Shown here piece by piece: positions 23,860-31,978 of a stretch of DNA of 64,000 bases. Each line of letters begins with the position of its first letter. Position 1 is the stretch's first letter. The translations under genes and the position numbers were made by a program. The DNA comes from Aurantiacibacter atlanticus (GTDB taxonomy: Bacteria; Pseudomonadota; Alphaproteobacteria; Sphingomonadales; Sphingomonadaceae), in contig NZ_CP011310.1 of the NCBI RefSeq assembly GCF_001077815.2, positions 1,116,001-1,180,000 on the forward strand, in the 5' to 3' direction. The notes beneath the pieces were generated by a model. It worked only from the letters and a program-made list of their open reading frames with translations, searched no databases and was not told the origin of the DNA.

Positions 23860-24519
23860 ATGAAAGCAGTCCATTTCTTTATTCTTGTCTGCGCAGTGTT
23901 CCTGGCAATCGGTCCTGTCTATGCGCATGGCGACGAGGCACATGGTTCCGATGCAAACGTCGCCGCCTCTTCCGAGCCGAGCCAGGAAGCGCCTGGCATG
24001 AACGGGATGCAAAGCGCCTCGGGTCAGTCTGCCGAAGCCGGTCACGGCTCCGACGAGCATGATGACGCATCCGGCGGACACGAGAGCGCCAGCGAGGGTG
24101 ACTTCGTCACTGTCCTCAAGAAGCTGCATCCCGCGACGATCCATTTCCCGATCGCACTGTTCCTGATGGCGGCGCTGGCCGAGTTGTTCGTCATGGCCGG
24201 GAGAGGCGCTGCGGCCGAACCCGCCGTCCGCGTGCTGATCTATGGCGGAGCGGCCGGTGCCGTCGTCGCAGCCCTGTTCGGTTGGATACATACGGGCGTC
24301 TGGTTTGGCGGAGACACAGTCATGCAGCTCCACCGCTGGAACGGAATGCTGATCACCGCGCTCGGTCTTGCTCTGGCCGGACTTGCCTACCGGCCGCGTG
24401 AAGGCAGAGCCCTTCTACGTAGCGGACTTTTCGTCATGGGCGCGCTCATTCTGCTCCAGGGTTTTCTCGGCGGAGAGCTTGCGCACGGACCGGATCACCT
24501 TGGTCTCTCCTGGACCTGA
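23860..24519 (+). CDS. DUF2231-domain membrane protein with His-rich linker
   Basis: 219 aa. A signal peptide (cleavage near VYAHGDEA) is followed by a 70-residue His-, Ser- and Met-rich region (HGDEAHGSD, GHGSDEHDDASGGHE). The DUF2231 membrane domain begins at LHPATIHFPIALFLMAALAE and has four predicted helices and a conserved HRWNG. The His-rich stretch after the signal sequence suggests periplasmic metal binding. It is divergent from the CnrYXH-like operon and probably belongs to the same metal-response set. The domain has no biochemical function known to me. Confidence 0.75.
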   Translation: MKAVHFFILVCAVFLAIGPVYAHGDEAHGSDANVAASSEPSQEAPGMNGMQSASGQSAEAGHGSDEHDDASGGHESASEGDFVTVLKKLHPATIHFPIALFLMAALAELFVMAGRGAAAEPAVRVLIYGGAAGAVVAALFGWIHTGVWFGGDTVMQLHRWNGMLITALGLALAGLAYRPREGRALLRSGLFVMGALILLQGFLGGELAHGPDHLGLSWT

Positions 24520-24556
24520 AGGACAAACATGATGCAGCATTTTCACGCCAAAGAAG

Positions 24557-24922
24557 ATGATTGGAACGCTTTTCCTCGGGACCGCGCTGGCGGGCCTGGC
24601 GGCATGCGATCAACAACCCGAGCCCATGACGGATTTCGGAGCTACGGTTGATATCGAGACAGCCTCGGCGAGCGCGCCGTCGCCCTTTGAGGCTGCTTCC
24701 GAAAGTCCGACAGATACGGATGTAGAAACCGTGCCGGTCGCCAGCGTACCTGCGACCCAGCGCAAGCCGACGGGTCCGGCCATAGCGCGACCATCGCGCA
24801 CGCCGACAACCGGTTCGACGCCGACACGTGCTCCGACGACCTCGGATGTCGCGGAACCGGCCGATCCGCATGCTGGCCACAACATGGAGTCCATGTCAGA
24901 TCACGACATGGAAGTAATGTAG
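24557..24922 (+). CDS. Small lipoprotein with His/Met-rich C-terminus
   Basis: 121 aa. The signal sequence ends in LAGLAAC (lipidated Cys 17). The middle is low-complexity Pro/Thr/Ser. The tail DPHAGHNMESMSDHDMEVM carries three His and four Met residues, a pattern common in copper-handling proteins. It starts 37 bases after the DUF2231 gene and is probably co-transcribed. No family name is recognised; copper or silver binding is inferred from composition. Confidence 0.6.
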   Translation: MIGTLFLGTALAGLAACDQQPEPMTDFGATVDIETASASAPSPFEAASESPTDTDVETVPVASVPATQRKPTGPAIARPSRTPTTGSTPTRAPTTSDVAEPADPHAGHNMESMSDHDMEVM

Positions 24923-24933
24923 GAGATTTGAGC

Positions 24934-25047
24934 ATGAAATTCAGATTTGCGGGCGAGTACATATGCCGGACGCGCGCGACACTCGCTACTCTCGTGTCGA
25001 CTTTCAACGTAGGTGACCATATAGGTAAAGATTCATGGCCGGCCTAA
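24934..25047 (+). CDS. Short open frame of 37 codons, possible truncated gene
   Basis: AGGAGATTTGAGC precedes ATG 24934, a good ribosome binding site. The peptide MKFRFAGEYICRTRATLATL continues for 17 residues and stops at 25047, overlapping the kinase start by 13 bases. It looks like the start of a former gene in the metal cluster that was cut when the kinase was joined to it. A coding role is unproven. Confidence 0.22.
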   Translation: MKFRFAGEYICRTRATLATLVSTFNVGDHIGKDSWPA

Positions 25048-26447
25048 ACCATCCTGCATCAGCAGCTTCGGGATCGGATATTCTTGCGCTGATTGGGGAT
25101 GGTGTCGTGAGCACAGACGAAAGCGGACGCATCCTGCTTTTCAATCGTGCGGCTGAAGAGATTTTCGGCTACGGGGCTGACGAGATACTTGGCGAAACGG
25201 TCGAGATCCTTCTCCCTCGTCGCTTCCGCTCGAGACATGTGAGCGACGTGAAGGCGTTCGCGGTGGATCCGGAGGCAACCCGCCGCATTATGGGGCATCG
25301 CAGGGAAGTGCTCGGGCAACGCAAGACGGGCGAAGAATTCCCCGTCGAAGCCACGGTATCCCGGCATTTGCTCAATGGGAACACTACCCTCACGGTCGTG
25401 ATCCGCGACGTCTCGGAGCGCAGGCGTTTCGAGCAGGAGCTCGAAATGCGTAACCGCGAGCTTGCAGCGAGCGAAAGCCGCCTGCGCCTGGCGCTCGAGG
25501 GCGGGCGCATGGGCACGTGGGAATGGAACCTCCAGAACGACGAACTCTTGGGCGACGACGCCTTGCGGCACCTATGGGGGTTGAGCGAACAGGCACGAGT
25601 CCATGTCGATGATGCTTTTGCGAGGGTTCACCCGGAGGATTTGCCCGGGCTGCGTCGAGTGCTCGATAACGTCATTGCCAGGACCGAAGAGTTTGCCGAT
25701 GAATTCCGGATTCGCGATCGCGAGGGATCATCTCGCTGGGTAGCCGCGCGGGGCACGGTCTTGCGGGGAGGGGAAGGAGAAGCCAAAACCATTGTTGGCG
25801 TCTCCTTCGATGTGAGCGAGCGGCGTGAGCTTGACGAACAGCGACGCCTACTCGCCGCCGAGTTGAATCACCGCATGAAGAACATGATGGCGTTGGTTCA
25901 ATCCGTCGTGAGTCTTTCCTCCGGTGGCACCCAATCCGTAGATGCCTACAAGCAAGCGCTGCAGGGGCGGCTTGGGGCGGTCGCCAAGAGCCTGAACCTG
26001 ACGCAGGACGGCGAGAGCCGCGTCGCTCTGCTTGATCAGCTCCTTCGCGAGTTGGAGCCCTACCGGAACGCGAACGGCACCAATATCGTGCTTGCGGGCC
26101 CAACTGTCCCACTTGATGCGAGGACAGGTCTTTCAGTCGGGTTGGTTCTCCACGAATTGGCTACCAATGCTGCGAAATACGGAGCCCTGAGCCTTGCGAC
26201 AGGAACCGTCTCGGTAGAATGGACCCTTGAGGACAGTGATGGGGGCTGTCGGCTGACGCTGGAATGGAGAGAGAGCGGCGGACCGCCCGTATCTCCGCCA
26301 ACGCACCGCGGTTTTGGCAGTACCCTGATCGAGACAACTCTTACGCGATCTTTGCGCGGGAAAGTCGAAATTGACTATCTTCCCCAAGGATTGCTCTGCC
26401 GTATGGCCTTGCCGCTCGAGAACAAGGAAAAGCGGTCGAGTCTCTGA
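25035..26447 (+). CDS. PAS-PAS sensor histidine kinase, HWE family
   Basis: 470 aa, no membrane segment. PAS 1 (about 12-130) has STDESGRILLFNRAAEEIFG; PAS 2 (about 150-262) has ALEGGRMGTWEWNLQND with a PAC segment. The HWE/HisKA_2 dimerisation box is LNHRMKNMMALVQSVV (His 279), and the ATPase domain has VLHELATNAAKYGALS and LEWRESGGPPV with the Trp-x-Glu that names the family. Cytoplasmic stress or light/redox sensing is typical; HWE kinases often feed the alphaproteobacterial general stress response. No response regulator is adjacent. PAS 1 resembles FixL-like PAS domains, but haem ligands were not verified. Confidence 0.9.
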   Translation: MAGLNHPASAASGSDILALIGDGVVSTDESGRILLFNRAAEEIFGYGADEILGETVEILLPRRFRSRHVSDVKAFAVDPEATRRIMGHRREVLGQRKTGEEFPVEATVSRHLLNGNTTLTVVIRDVSERRRFEQELEMRNRELAASESRLRLALEGGRMGTWEWNLQNDELLGDDALRHLWGLSEQARVHVDDAFARVHPEDLPGLRRVLDNVIARTEEFADEFRIRDREGSSRWVAARGTVLRGGEGEAKTIVGVSFDVSERRELDEQRRLLAAELNHRMKNMMALVQSVVSLSSGGTQSVDAYKQALQGRLGAVAKSLNLTQDGESRVALLDQLLRELEPYRNANGTNIVLAGPTVPLDARTGLSVGLVLHELATNAAKYGALSLATGTVSVEWTLEDSDGGCRLTLEWRESGGPPVSPPTHRGFGSTLIETTLTRSLRGKVEIDYLPQGLLCRMALPLENKEKRSSL

Positions 26448-26649
26448 GTTGGGCATTTCCCAAATATTGGATCAGCGATAAACCTCTTAGCAGGAAGGAC
26501 CGCTGCCTTTTGGGCAATCGATTGTCGCCTTTCGCCATGCTTGCCCTGTGTTCCTGTATTTTCTGGTCGTGCTCAACCATCAGACGCTGGCGCTCGGCCG
26601 GGTCGGTGGCAGTGCGCGCCTTTTGTATCGCCTGGGACCCCATCGTCAT
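26341..26649 (-). CDS. Small hypothetical protein, possibly frameshifted at its end
   Basis: 102 aa from ATG 26649 with AAGGGGAA just upstream. The N-terminal part QAIQKARTATDPAERQRLMV followed by EHDQKIQEH resembles short alphaproteobacterial proteins with DPAERQRLM repeats. After about residue 45 the sequence (KRQRSFLLRGLSL...) no longer looks conserved and overlaps the kinase gene antisense by about 107 bases. The real protein may be shorter or broken. Confidence 0.35.
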   Translation of the reverse strand: MTMGSQAIQKARTATDPAERQRLMVEHDQKIQEHRASMAKGDNRLPKRQRSFLLRGLSLIQYLGNAQLRDSTAFPCSRAARPYGRAILGEDSQFRLSRAKIA

Positions 26650-26747
26650 TTCCCCTTCATTTTTGTGGGTTGGTCGTAAATATTTCCCTGCATAGGCATC
26701 CTCCTTGGAACGTTTCTTAGGAGGTGAACAGGCCGATTGAGCCGCTG

Positions 26748-27137
26748 TCAGAGCGCCGCTGTCACCGCTTTCAATTTATTCGTCACGCTCGCAGCGACCT
26801 CTGCTAGCGCCTCGTCTTCGACCGCTTGCACCGAGGCGACCGGATCGACCGCAGCGACTTCGAACACTTCGGGGGCGACCTGCTGGATAATGACGTTGCA
26901 GGGCAGCATGGTTCCGATCTTGTCCTCGGCCTGCAACGCCTTGTGCGCCAGGCTTGGATTGCACGCGCCAAGGTTACGGCAGGGCCGAATGTCCACGCTG
27001 ATCTTTTCCTTTAGCGTTGTCTGCAGGTCGATCTCAGTGAGAATGCCGAACCCATGTTCTTGCAGCGCCGCTCTCACGCGCTCCAGCACAGCTTCGATGT
27101 CTCCTGCTTCGATGGTCTTGGCAAAATAGTAGCTCAC
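26748..27137 (-). CDS. DUF302-domain protein
   Basis: 129 aa from GTG 27137 with CAGGAGACACG upstream. The whole length is one DUF302 domain: SYYFAKTIEAGDIEAVLERV, GFGILTEIDLQTTLKEK, RNLGACNPSLAHKAL and MLPCNVIIQQV. The two conserved Cys (ACNP and LPCN) are present. The family is small, soluble and common near thiol/redox and stress genes; biochemical function is unknown. It is transcribed away from the sigma gene. Confidence 0.8.
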   Translation of the reverse strand: MSYYFAKTIEAGDIEAVLERVRAALQEHGFGILTEIDLQTTLKEKISVDIRPCRNLGACNPSLAHKALQAEDKIGTMLPCNVIIQQVAPEVFEVAAVDPVASVQAVEDEALAEVAASVTNKLKAVTAAL

Positions 27138-27548
27138 GTCCGTGTCTCCTGTGTTGTTGCGGCCGGCCTAGGTGCCGAATAGTGCCGGATCATGCCGATG
27201 GAGGTACTCATGCACGTGTGGCGCACAGAGCCATCCGTCATCCGGTCCGACGACGCTACGCCAGAACCCGGCGACGGTTCGGCCAGCTCCACCAATCCTG
27301 GCCGCCAAATTCGCGCAACAAAGCTACCTGCTGAGAGGCTCGCCGGAGCGAACTCTAAGTTGCCGCGAGCTCCGCACCAGGCTGGTTTGGGGTGCCCAGT
27401 TCGAAATCTGAGGTCAGTCCGGTTGATAACAACGCTCAAGTTGCTCTTTGAACGTATCAATGCCATGAAAGTAACAGCTTCAAATCGCGATTGGTTCCAA
27501 GAGAAGGCAGCGGCGTCAGGTTTCAGCGCGCAGCCGACAGGACAGTGC
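27138..27548. other. Intergenic region before ECF-like sigma gene
   Basis: This 411-bp gap lies between the divergent DUF302 and sigma genes. The sigma frame is open through much of it, but the codons show no family match before residue MNDSD, and the best ribosome binding site is just before 27549. TTGATAACAACGCTCAA near 27423 resembles a half-site pair but the spacing is wrong for an FNR box. No RNA gene is recognised. Confidence 0.35.
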
Positions 27549-28178
27549 ATGAACGATAGTGATAACGTTACGACAAACGAGCCCGAGGAGGCTTTGCGGC
27601 CAATGGATGAAGCGGTGCGCCGGGCCCTGGTGGAAGGCCATGAGGGGATGCTGCGGTTTCTTATCGGACGGCTGCGCAATCGCAATGATGCTGAAGAAGT
27701 TCTTCAGCGGTTCATGCTGCGCGCTATTGAGCGTGCCAATGACTTGCGAGACGTTAAGTCGGTCAAGGGGTGGCTTTCGAAAGTCCTCGCGACGACATTG
27801 ATCGATTTCCATCGCCAAGCGACACGTAGCCGCATGAAGGAAACCGTTGTCGACCCGCAGGAGCTTGCCGAGCTCGCGGAAGCCGAAGGCCCGAGCGACG
27901 ACGACATCGAAGCGGCGATTTGCAATTGCTTGTACCGCCTCCTGCCGACGCTCAAGTCGGAATATGCGGAAATCATCTGGCGCGCCGACTTGCTCGAAGA
28001 ACCGCGCGAAAGCATTGCAGAAAGTCTCGATACGACGGTCAACAACATCAATGTACGCCTTTACCGCGCCCGCGGCGCTCTCAAGCAGCGCCTGCTCCAG
28101 ATGTGCCGAACCTGCGTAATTCACGGTTTTCTTGATTGTGAGTGCCAGCACGAAACGGTCGACAGCGGCGCTTCGTAG
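27549..28178 (+). CDS. ECF-like RNA polymerase sigma factor with Cys-rich C-terminal tail
   Basis: 209 aa from ATG 27549 (AGGACAG upstream). Region 2: MLRFLIGRLRNRNDAEEVLQ with RAIERANDLRDVKSVKGWLS. Region 4: LLPTLKSEYAEIIWRADLLE, then SIAESLDTTVNNINVRLYRA. After region 4 is the tail CRTCVIHGFLDCECQ, a C-x2-C-x7-C-x-C arrangement that could hold zinc or respond to redox. No anti-sigma factor is adjacent. It is a paralogue of the factor at 50906-51499, which lacks the tail. Likely role is transcription of stress genes in the island; this is inference. Confidence 0.82.
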   Translation: MNDSDNVTTNEPEEALRPMDEAVRRALVEGHEGMLRFLIGRLRNRNDAEEVLQRFMLRAIERANDLRDVKSVKGWLSKVLATTLIDFHRQATRSRMKETVVDPQELAELAEAEGPSDDDIEAAICNCLYRLLPTLKSEYAEIIWRADLLEEPRESIAESLDTTVNNINVRLYRARGALKQRLLQMCRTCVIHGFLDCECQHETVDSGAS

Positions 28179-28214
28179 CGGTCTGTGAGGCGAGACGAGA
28201 GCCTATCCTTCCCT

Positions 28215-28409
28215 CTAGTTCCGCAAGCTGGATTTCGCTTTGCATTTGGTATTGGCCGGTCGGGGCGGGGGCTCCATCCCCAAAGTCCAGGCGGGCGGGT
28301 CGCTTGCAGGAAAGGACTCTTCCCCAGCCTCGTCGACCGAATTTTCGCGCCCGCGCGCATCCTTTTCAGCTTCGAATGCGGAACTTGGCTTTTTATGATC
28401 GCCACGCAT
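28215..28409 (-). CDS. Small conserved protein with ESFPASDPPAW motif
   Basis: 64 aa from ATG 28409 with GAGGAG 8 bases upstream. The core VDEAGEESFPASDPPAWTLG is a motif I recognise from many short, uncharacterised alpha- and gammaproteobacterial proteins. The rest is charged and probably disordered. It starts 14 bases after the type II GAPDH stop and is the last gene of the leftward operon. Function unknown. Confidence 0.65.
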   Translation of the reverse strand: MRGDHKKPSSAFEAEKDARGRENSVDEAGEESFPASDPPAWTLGMEPPPRPANTKCKAKSSLRN

Positions 28410-28422
28410 TTTTCGGTCTCCT

Positions 28423-29469
28423 CTAGCCCTGTAGGACATCACCAATACCGAGCGTCTCGTTGGTGAGTTGCATCGATGCAGCGGGACTGTCCTCGCTCGA
28501 AGTCAGCGCACGGATCGCATCGATCGTTTCCGGGATCACGATCGCCTGATTGTCGACCATATAATTATAGCAGAGCTCGGTCCCGTCGACGGAGAGAATA
28601 TTGCTCCACAAGGCCACTTCGTACAGATCGGAATTGGGTCGCCCCTGCATCGCCATCGCTTCCTTCACACTGTTGAGCGCAGACAGTCCGCTGCGTCCAT
28701 CGATCAGCAGAATTCGAGGTGATGAGGCGAACGCCTCAAGCACTTCCTGTTTCGAAGATGGCCGCGTAAGCTCGACATACCAGCTATGCAAATGGGCGAT
28801 GGTTTCTGGGACCTTGACGGCGATCGTGACGACGTCGAGATCAGGGTCGACAAGGCGCGCGTCGGGCCCCTGATGGCTCGGTACGCTTGGCTCTGGCACC
28901 AGGGTATTCATGATTCCGCCGAGATGGCTTTCCCACGGATCGGTCGCACGCCTCATAAGCGTACCGCGCGCCTTTTTGAGAAGTCCGGCCCGCTTCAAAG
29001 TTCCTAATGTGCGCACGATCGAAGTGGTGTTGCACGAAACCACTCGGGTCGCATCGCGCCCCAAGGCGCTTTCATAGGTCGCCTCAGCGACGAAGGAGTG
29101 ACCTGCAACATCGTGCTTTTCGCCGCCCTGCACGATAAACGGCTTGCCCGCGCGCCGGTAAGCCTTCGCATTCTCGGCGCCGATATTTTTCGGTGTGCAA
29201 TCGACGATGACGTCGCTCGCGGCAATCAGGTCATCGAGCGATCCTGCCGCGCTCACGCCCGCTTCTGCAAAGGCTTCACTGGCGTTCGCGCTTGCGGCGA
29301 ACAGCGGAATCTCGCGTTCTGTCAGCATCCGGATCCGCCAATCCGCCGACACATCCGCGAAACCGGAGAGCGACATGTCGGGCTGCAGCGTGATTGCATC
29401 GATCACCCGGCGTCCAATGACACCGGCGCCGACTACACCGACTGACGTTTTTTCTTGCTTGGTTGTCAT
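28423..29469 (-). CDS. Type II (archaeal-type) glyceraldehyde-3-phosphate dehydrogenase
   Basis: 348 aa from ATG 29469 (GGAG 9 bases upstream). N-terminal Rossmann motif VGVVGAGVIGRRVIDAI. Catalytic Cys 146 lies in RVVSCNTTSIVRTL, the type II signature rather than the bacterial SCTTNC. VPEPSVPSHQGPD and the C-terminal IVIPETIDAIRAL are also type II features. The enzyme oxidises glyceraldehyde 3-phosphate with NAD(P). Such enzymes are standard in Archaea and rare in Proteobacteria. It sits 56 bases after PRPP synthetase in the same orientation. An alternative dehydrogenase substrate is conceivable, but all key residues fit GAPDH. Confidence 0.85.
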   Translation of the reverse strand: MTTKQEKTSVGVVGAGVIGRRVIDAITLQPDMSLSGFADVSADWRIRMLTEREIPLFAASANASEAFAEAGVSAAGSLDDLIAASDVIVDCTPKNIGAENAKAYRRAGKPFIVQGGEKHDVAGHSFVAEATYESALGRDATRVVSCNTTSIVRTLGTLKRAGLLKKARGTLMRRATDPWESHLGGIMNTLVPEPSVPSHQGPDARLVDPDLDVVTIAVKVPETIAHLHSWYVELTRPSSKQEVLEAFASSPRILLIDGRSGLSALNSVKEAMAMQGRPNSDLYEVALWSNILSVDGTELCYNYMVDNQAIVIPETIDAIRALTSSEDSPAASMQLTNETLGIGDVLQG

Positions 29470-29525
29470 CGTGTTTCACTCCATTCAAACGTCTTGGCGC
29501 ATTGCCCGCACAACAGCAGCCGAGG

Positions 29526-30443
29526 TCAAACGCCTGCGCCGATCAATTCGTCATTTTGGGCGCTCCATTCGCACAGCGCTTCTGCGATCGGTCGGGAGAT
29601 ATCGATTGTGTTGGTTTCATGCTCGATGGCGTTGACACTGATCACGCGCGCTACGCCGGCAGCGAGTAAATCCTGATAGGCGTCGCCTGCGAAGATCGGG
29701 TGCACAACGATGCAAATGGGCGCCTTAGCGCCTACTTTGAGAAGCATTTTGACCGTTTCGATGAGCGTGCGCGCACTCGATGCTATATCGTCGATAATAA
29801 CCGGCTGCCTGTCGCCGATACCGCGAAGACTCCCTCCGCTGATCGCCACATCGAAATCCCCCCAGCGCTGTTTTTCCAGGACAGCGGAAGGCACTTTTGC
29901 CCTCTCGGCAACATCGCGCACCCACTGCTCGCTTTCCTCGTCGGGGCCGATGAGAAACGCGTCGGGGATATGGGTCTCGATCCATTCTGCGATCGATGGA
30001 GCTGCAGGGATGACCTTGGCGGGCACGGTATAAATCTCGTCCAATCTCGTGATGCGGTGAAGGTGGGGGTCAACCGTCACCAGGAAATCGAAGTAAAATG
30101 AAAGAAGGCGCGCGAACGATCTCGAAGTGACCGCTTCGCCGGAATGGAAGACCTTGTCCTGGCGCATATAGGCCAAATAGGGCGCGGCAAGCGCGACGCT
30201 ACGCGCGCCCTGGTCGCGCAAGGCGTCAACCGCAAAGAGAAGCGGTGCAAGCTTTGCGTCAGGTCGATCGAGGGTGGCGAGTAAAACAACATCGCGACCG
30301 CTGACCGGGGTCAGCAGACGCAGATAGGTTTCGCCGTCGGGAAAACGGCGCGTCTCCAGCTCGCCGAGATCGGCGTCGAAATGACGGGCGAGCCCTTCTG
30401 CCATCTCCGCTGGCTCGCTGAGAGAAAATACAATTCTGTTCAT
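29526..30443 (-). CDS. prs: Ribose-phosphate pyrophosphokinase (PRPP synthetase)
   Basis: 305 aa from ATG 30443, overlapping the previous stop as ATGA and with GGAGG in that overlap region. N-terminal FPDGETYLRL; the ATP-side loop is YLAYMRQDKVFHSGEAVTSR; divalent-metal motif TVDPHLHRI; PRPP-binding loop VIIDDIASSARTL. It lacks the extra flexible segment of class I bacterial enzymes and looks closer to the archaeal type, but this needs an alignment. Reaction: ribose 5-phosphate + ATP to PRPP + AMP. The AMP made could be a substrate of the phosphorylase encoded directly upstream. Confidence 0.87.
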   Translation of the reverse strand: MNRIVFSLSEPAEMAEGLARHFDADLGELETRRFPDGETYLRLLTPVSGRDVVLLATLDRPDAKLAPLLFAVDALRDQGARSVALAAPYLAYMRQDKVFHSGEAVTSRSFARLLSFYFDFLVTVDPHLHRITRLDEIYTVPAKVIPAAPSIAEWIETHIPDAFLIGPDEESEQWVRDVAERAKVPSAVLEKQRWGDFDVAISGGSLRGIGDRQPVIIDDIASSARTLIETVKMLLKVGAKAPICIVVHPIFAGDAYQDLLAAGVARVISVNAIEHETNTIDISRPIAEALCEWSAQNDELIGAGV

Positions 30444-31978
30444 GGGGCCTCCATTCGGACAACGTCCTCGTTTCGTGCTGCATAGGTATATGCGTAGTCG
30501 AGTTCGCCGCGGCTCTCGCTGTGGATCGTAAAGAGAGGCTCTCCCCTTTCGACCATCTGGCCGACGCGCGTGTGAAGAACGATACCGGCCGCTGCGCGTT
30601 GCGGCGCGCCAGCCAGCTTCGCGATGCGCGCCAGACGACGATTGTCGAAGGCGGCGATACGTCCTGGCCTGGGCGCAACAATATCACGGGTTTGCCGCGC
30701 CTTGCCAGGCGTTCTGAAGCCCCCTTGCGCCTCGCATATCCGCAGGAACTTGGCTTCCGCATGGCCCTCGACGAGCAAGCTGGTAGCAGCAGCGCGCGCA
30801 TCGTTGCGGCTGGTTCCTTCCAATTCGAGAAGACCGGCGGCGAGTGCTAGCGCCCGCTCCCTGAGGTCCGCGGGACCACTATCCTTGTTTCCCAGTACTG
30901 CGAGAACGTCATGCGCCTCGAGCGCAGGACCGATACCACGTCCTACGGGCTGGGTGCCGTCAGTCTGCATTGCTGCGATCTTCAGGCCACATTGTGTTCC
31001 AACCGTTTCGAGCAAGTGTGTCAGGGCGTCTGCGCCTTGCGAATTTCTGATCTTGGCCGTGGGGCCGACGGGTAGATCAAGCAACACATGGGTCGACCCT
31101 GCTGCCAGCTTCTTTGAAAGCACCGAAGCGACGAGCTGGGCATCGCTGTCGATGTCAAGCGCGCGCTCGATGCGGATCAGCACGTCATCTGCGGGGCTCA
31201 GATTGACGCTGCCTCCCCAAACGATACAGCCGCCTTCGCGTTCGACGACTTTCTGCATTGCAGGGATATCGAGCGCCACCGGAGCCATGGTTTCCATTGT
31301 GTCGGCCGTTCCGGCGGGCGAGGTAATGGCTCTCGAGGACGTCTTGGGCATGGAGAGCCCGGCCGCCGCGACAATTGCCACGACTATGGGTGTTGTGCGG
31401 TTGCCGGGCAGCCCGCCGACGCAGTGCTTGTCCATCACCCGGTCCGCTGGCCATTGCATCCGGTCTCCGGCGGCAAGCATGGCCCGTGTGAGCGCGGCCG
31501 TTTCCTCCACATCGACCGGCTGCGCTGCGAAACCGGACACAAACGCAGCGATTTCGACATCGGAATACCGCCCGCCTGCAATATCGGAAATTATTGCCTG
31601 AAGGCCCGGTTCGGCAAGCCGGTGACCGTAAAGCTTACCCCGCACATTGCTCAGCGACGAAAGGGGCTGGGGATGCCTGACCGTCAGCTCTTCGCCATCT
31701 TCAAGCGAAAGCCGATCGAGCAAAGAATGCGGAATGCCGACCTCATCGTCGGCAAGCAGTTCGCCTGTCGCCCGATAGAGGGTTGCAAGCAGCGTATGCC
31801 CATTTGCAACGATTTCCACCCGGGCCCGCGCGCGAAATCCTTCCGACCGCGCGACCGGGCAATCCTCATGCATGAAGACCATTGCCTCGCCGCCTGTCTC
31901 GATCGGGAGGGCGCGCGCGCGCAAAGGATGGGAAGTCCCCGTATTGTGAACGCTCGCGGTGTCAGAAGCGCTCCCCAT
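30440..31978 (-). CDS. AMP/thymidine phosphorylase (archaeal-type DeoA family)
   Basis: 512 aa from ATG 31978, overlapping the upstream stop by one base. About 90 N-terminal residues form the extra domain found in AMP phosphorylases and absent from ordinary DeoA. The phosphate/substrate core is MDKHCVGGLPGNRTTPIVVA (about residue 182), followed by KTSSRAITSPAGTADTMETM. The C-terminal domain has GGFRTPGKARQTRDI and AGIVLHTRVGQMVERGEPLF. Characterised archaeal relatives convert AMP (also CMP, UMP) plus phosphate to base and ribose 1,5-bisphosphate. No RuBisCO or ribose-1,5-bisphosphate isomerase is in the window, so the fate of the product is open. Confidence 0.85.
   Translation of the reverse strand: MGSASDTASVHNTGTSHPLRARALPIETGGEAMVFMHEDCPVARSEGFRARARVEIVANGHTLLATLYRATGELLADDEVGIPHSLLDRLSLEDGEELTVRHPQPLSSLSNVRGKLYGHRLAEPGLQAIISDIAGGRYSDVEIAAFVSGFAAQPVDVEETAALTRAMLAAGDRMQWPADRVMDKHCVGGLPGNRTTPIVVAIVAAAGLSMPKTSSRAITSPAGTADTMETMAPVALDIPAMQKVVEREGGCIVWGGSVNLSPADDVLIRIERALDIDSDAQLVASVLSKKLAAGSTHVLLDLPVGPTAKIRNSQGADALTHLLETVGTQCGLKIAAMQTDGTQPVGRGIGPALEAHDVLAVLGNKDSGPADLRERALALAAGLLELEGTSRNDARAAATSLLVEGHAEAKFLRICEAQGGFRTPGKARQTRDIVAPRPGRIAAFDNRRLARIAKLAGAPQRAAAGIVLHTRVGQMVERGEPLFTIHSESRGELDYAYTYAARNEDVVRMEAP

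Noticed and set aside
27192..27548. Longer N-terminus for the sigma factor
   Set aside because: The frame is open, but the residues show no conservation pattern, and AGGACAG just before ATG 27549 gives a better start.
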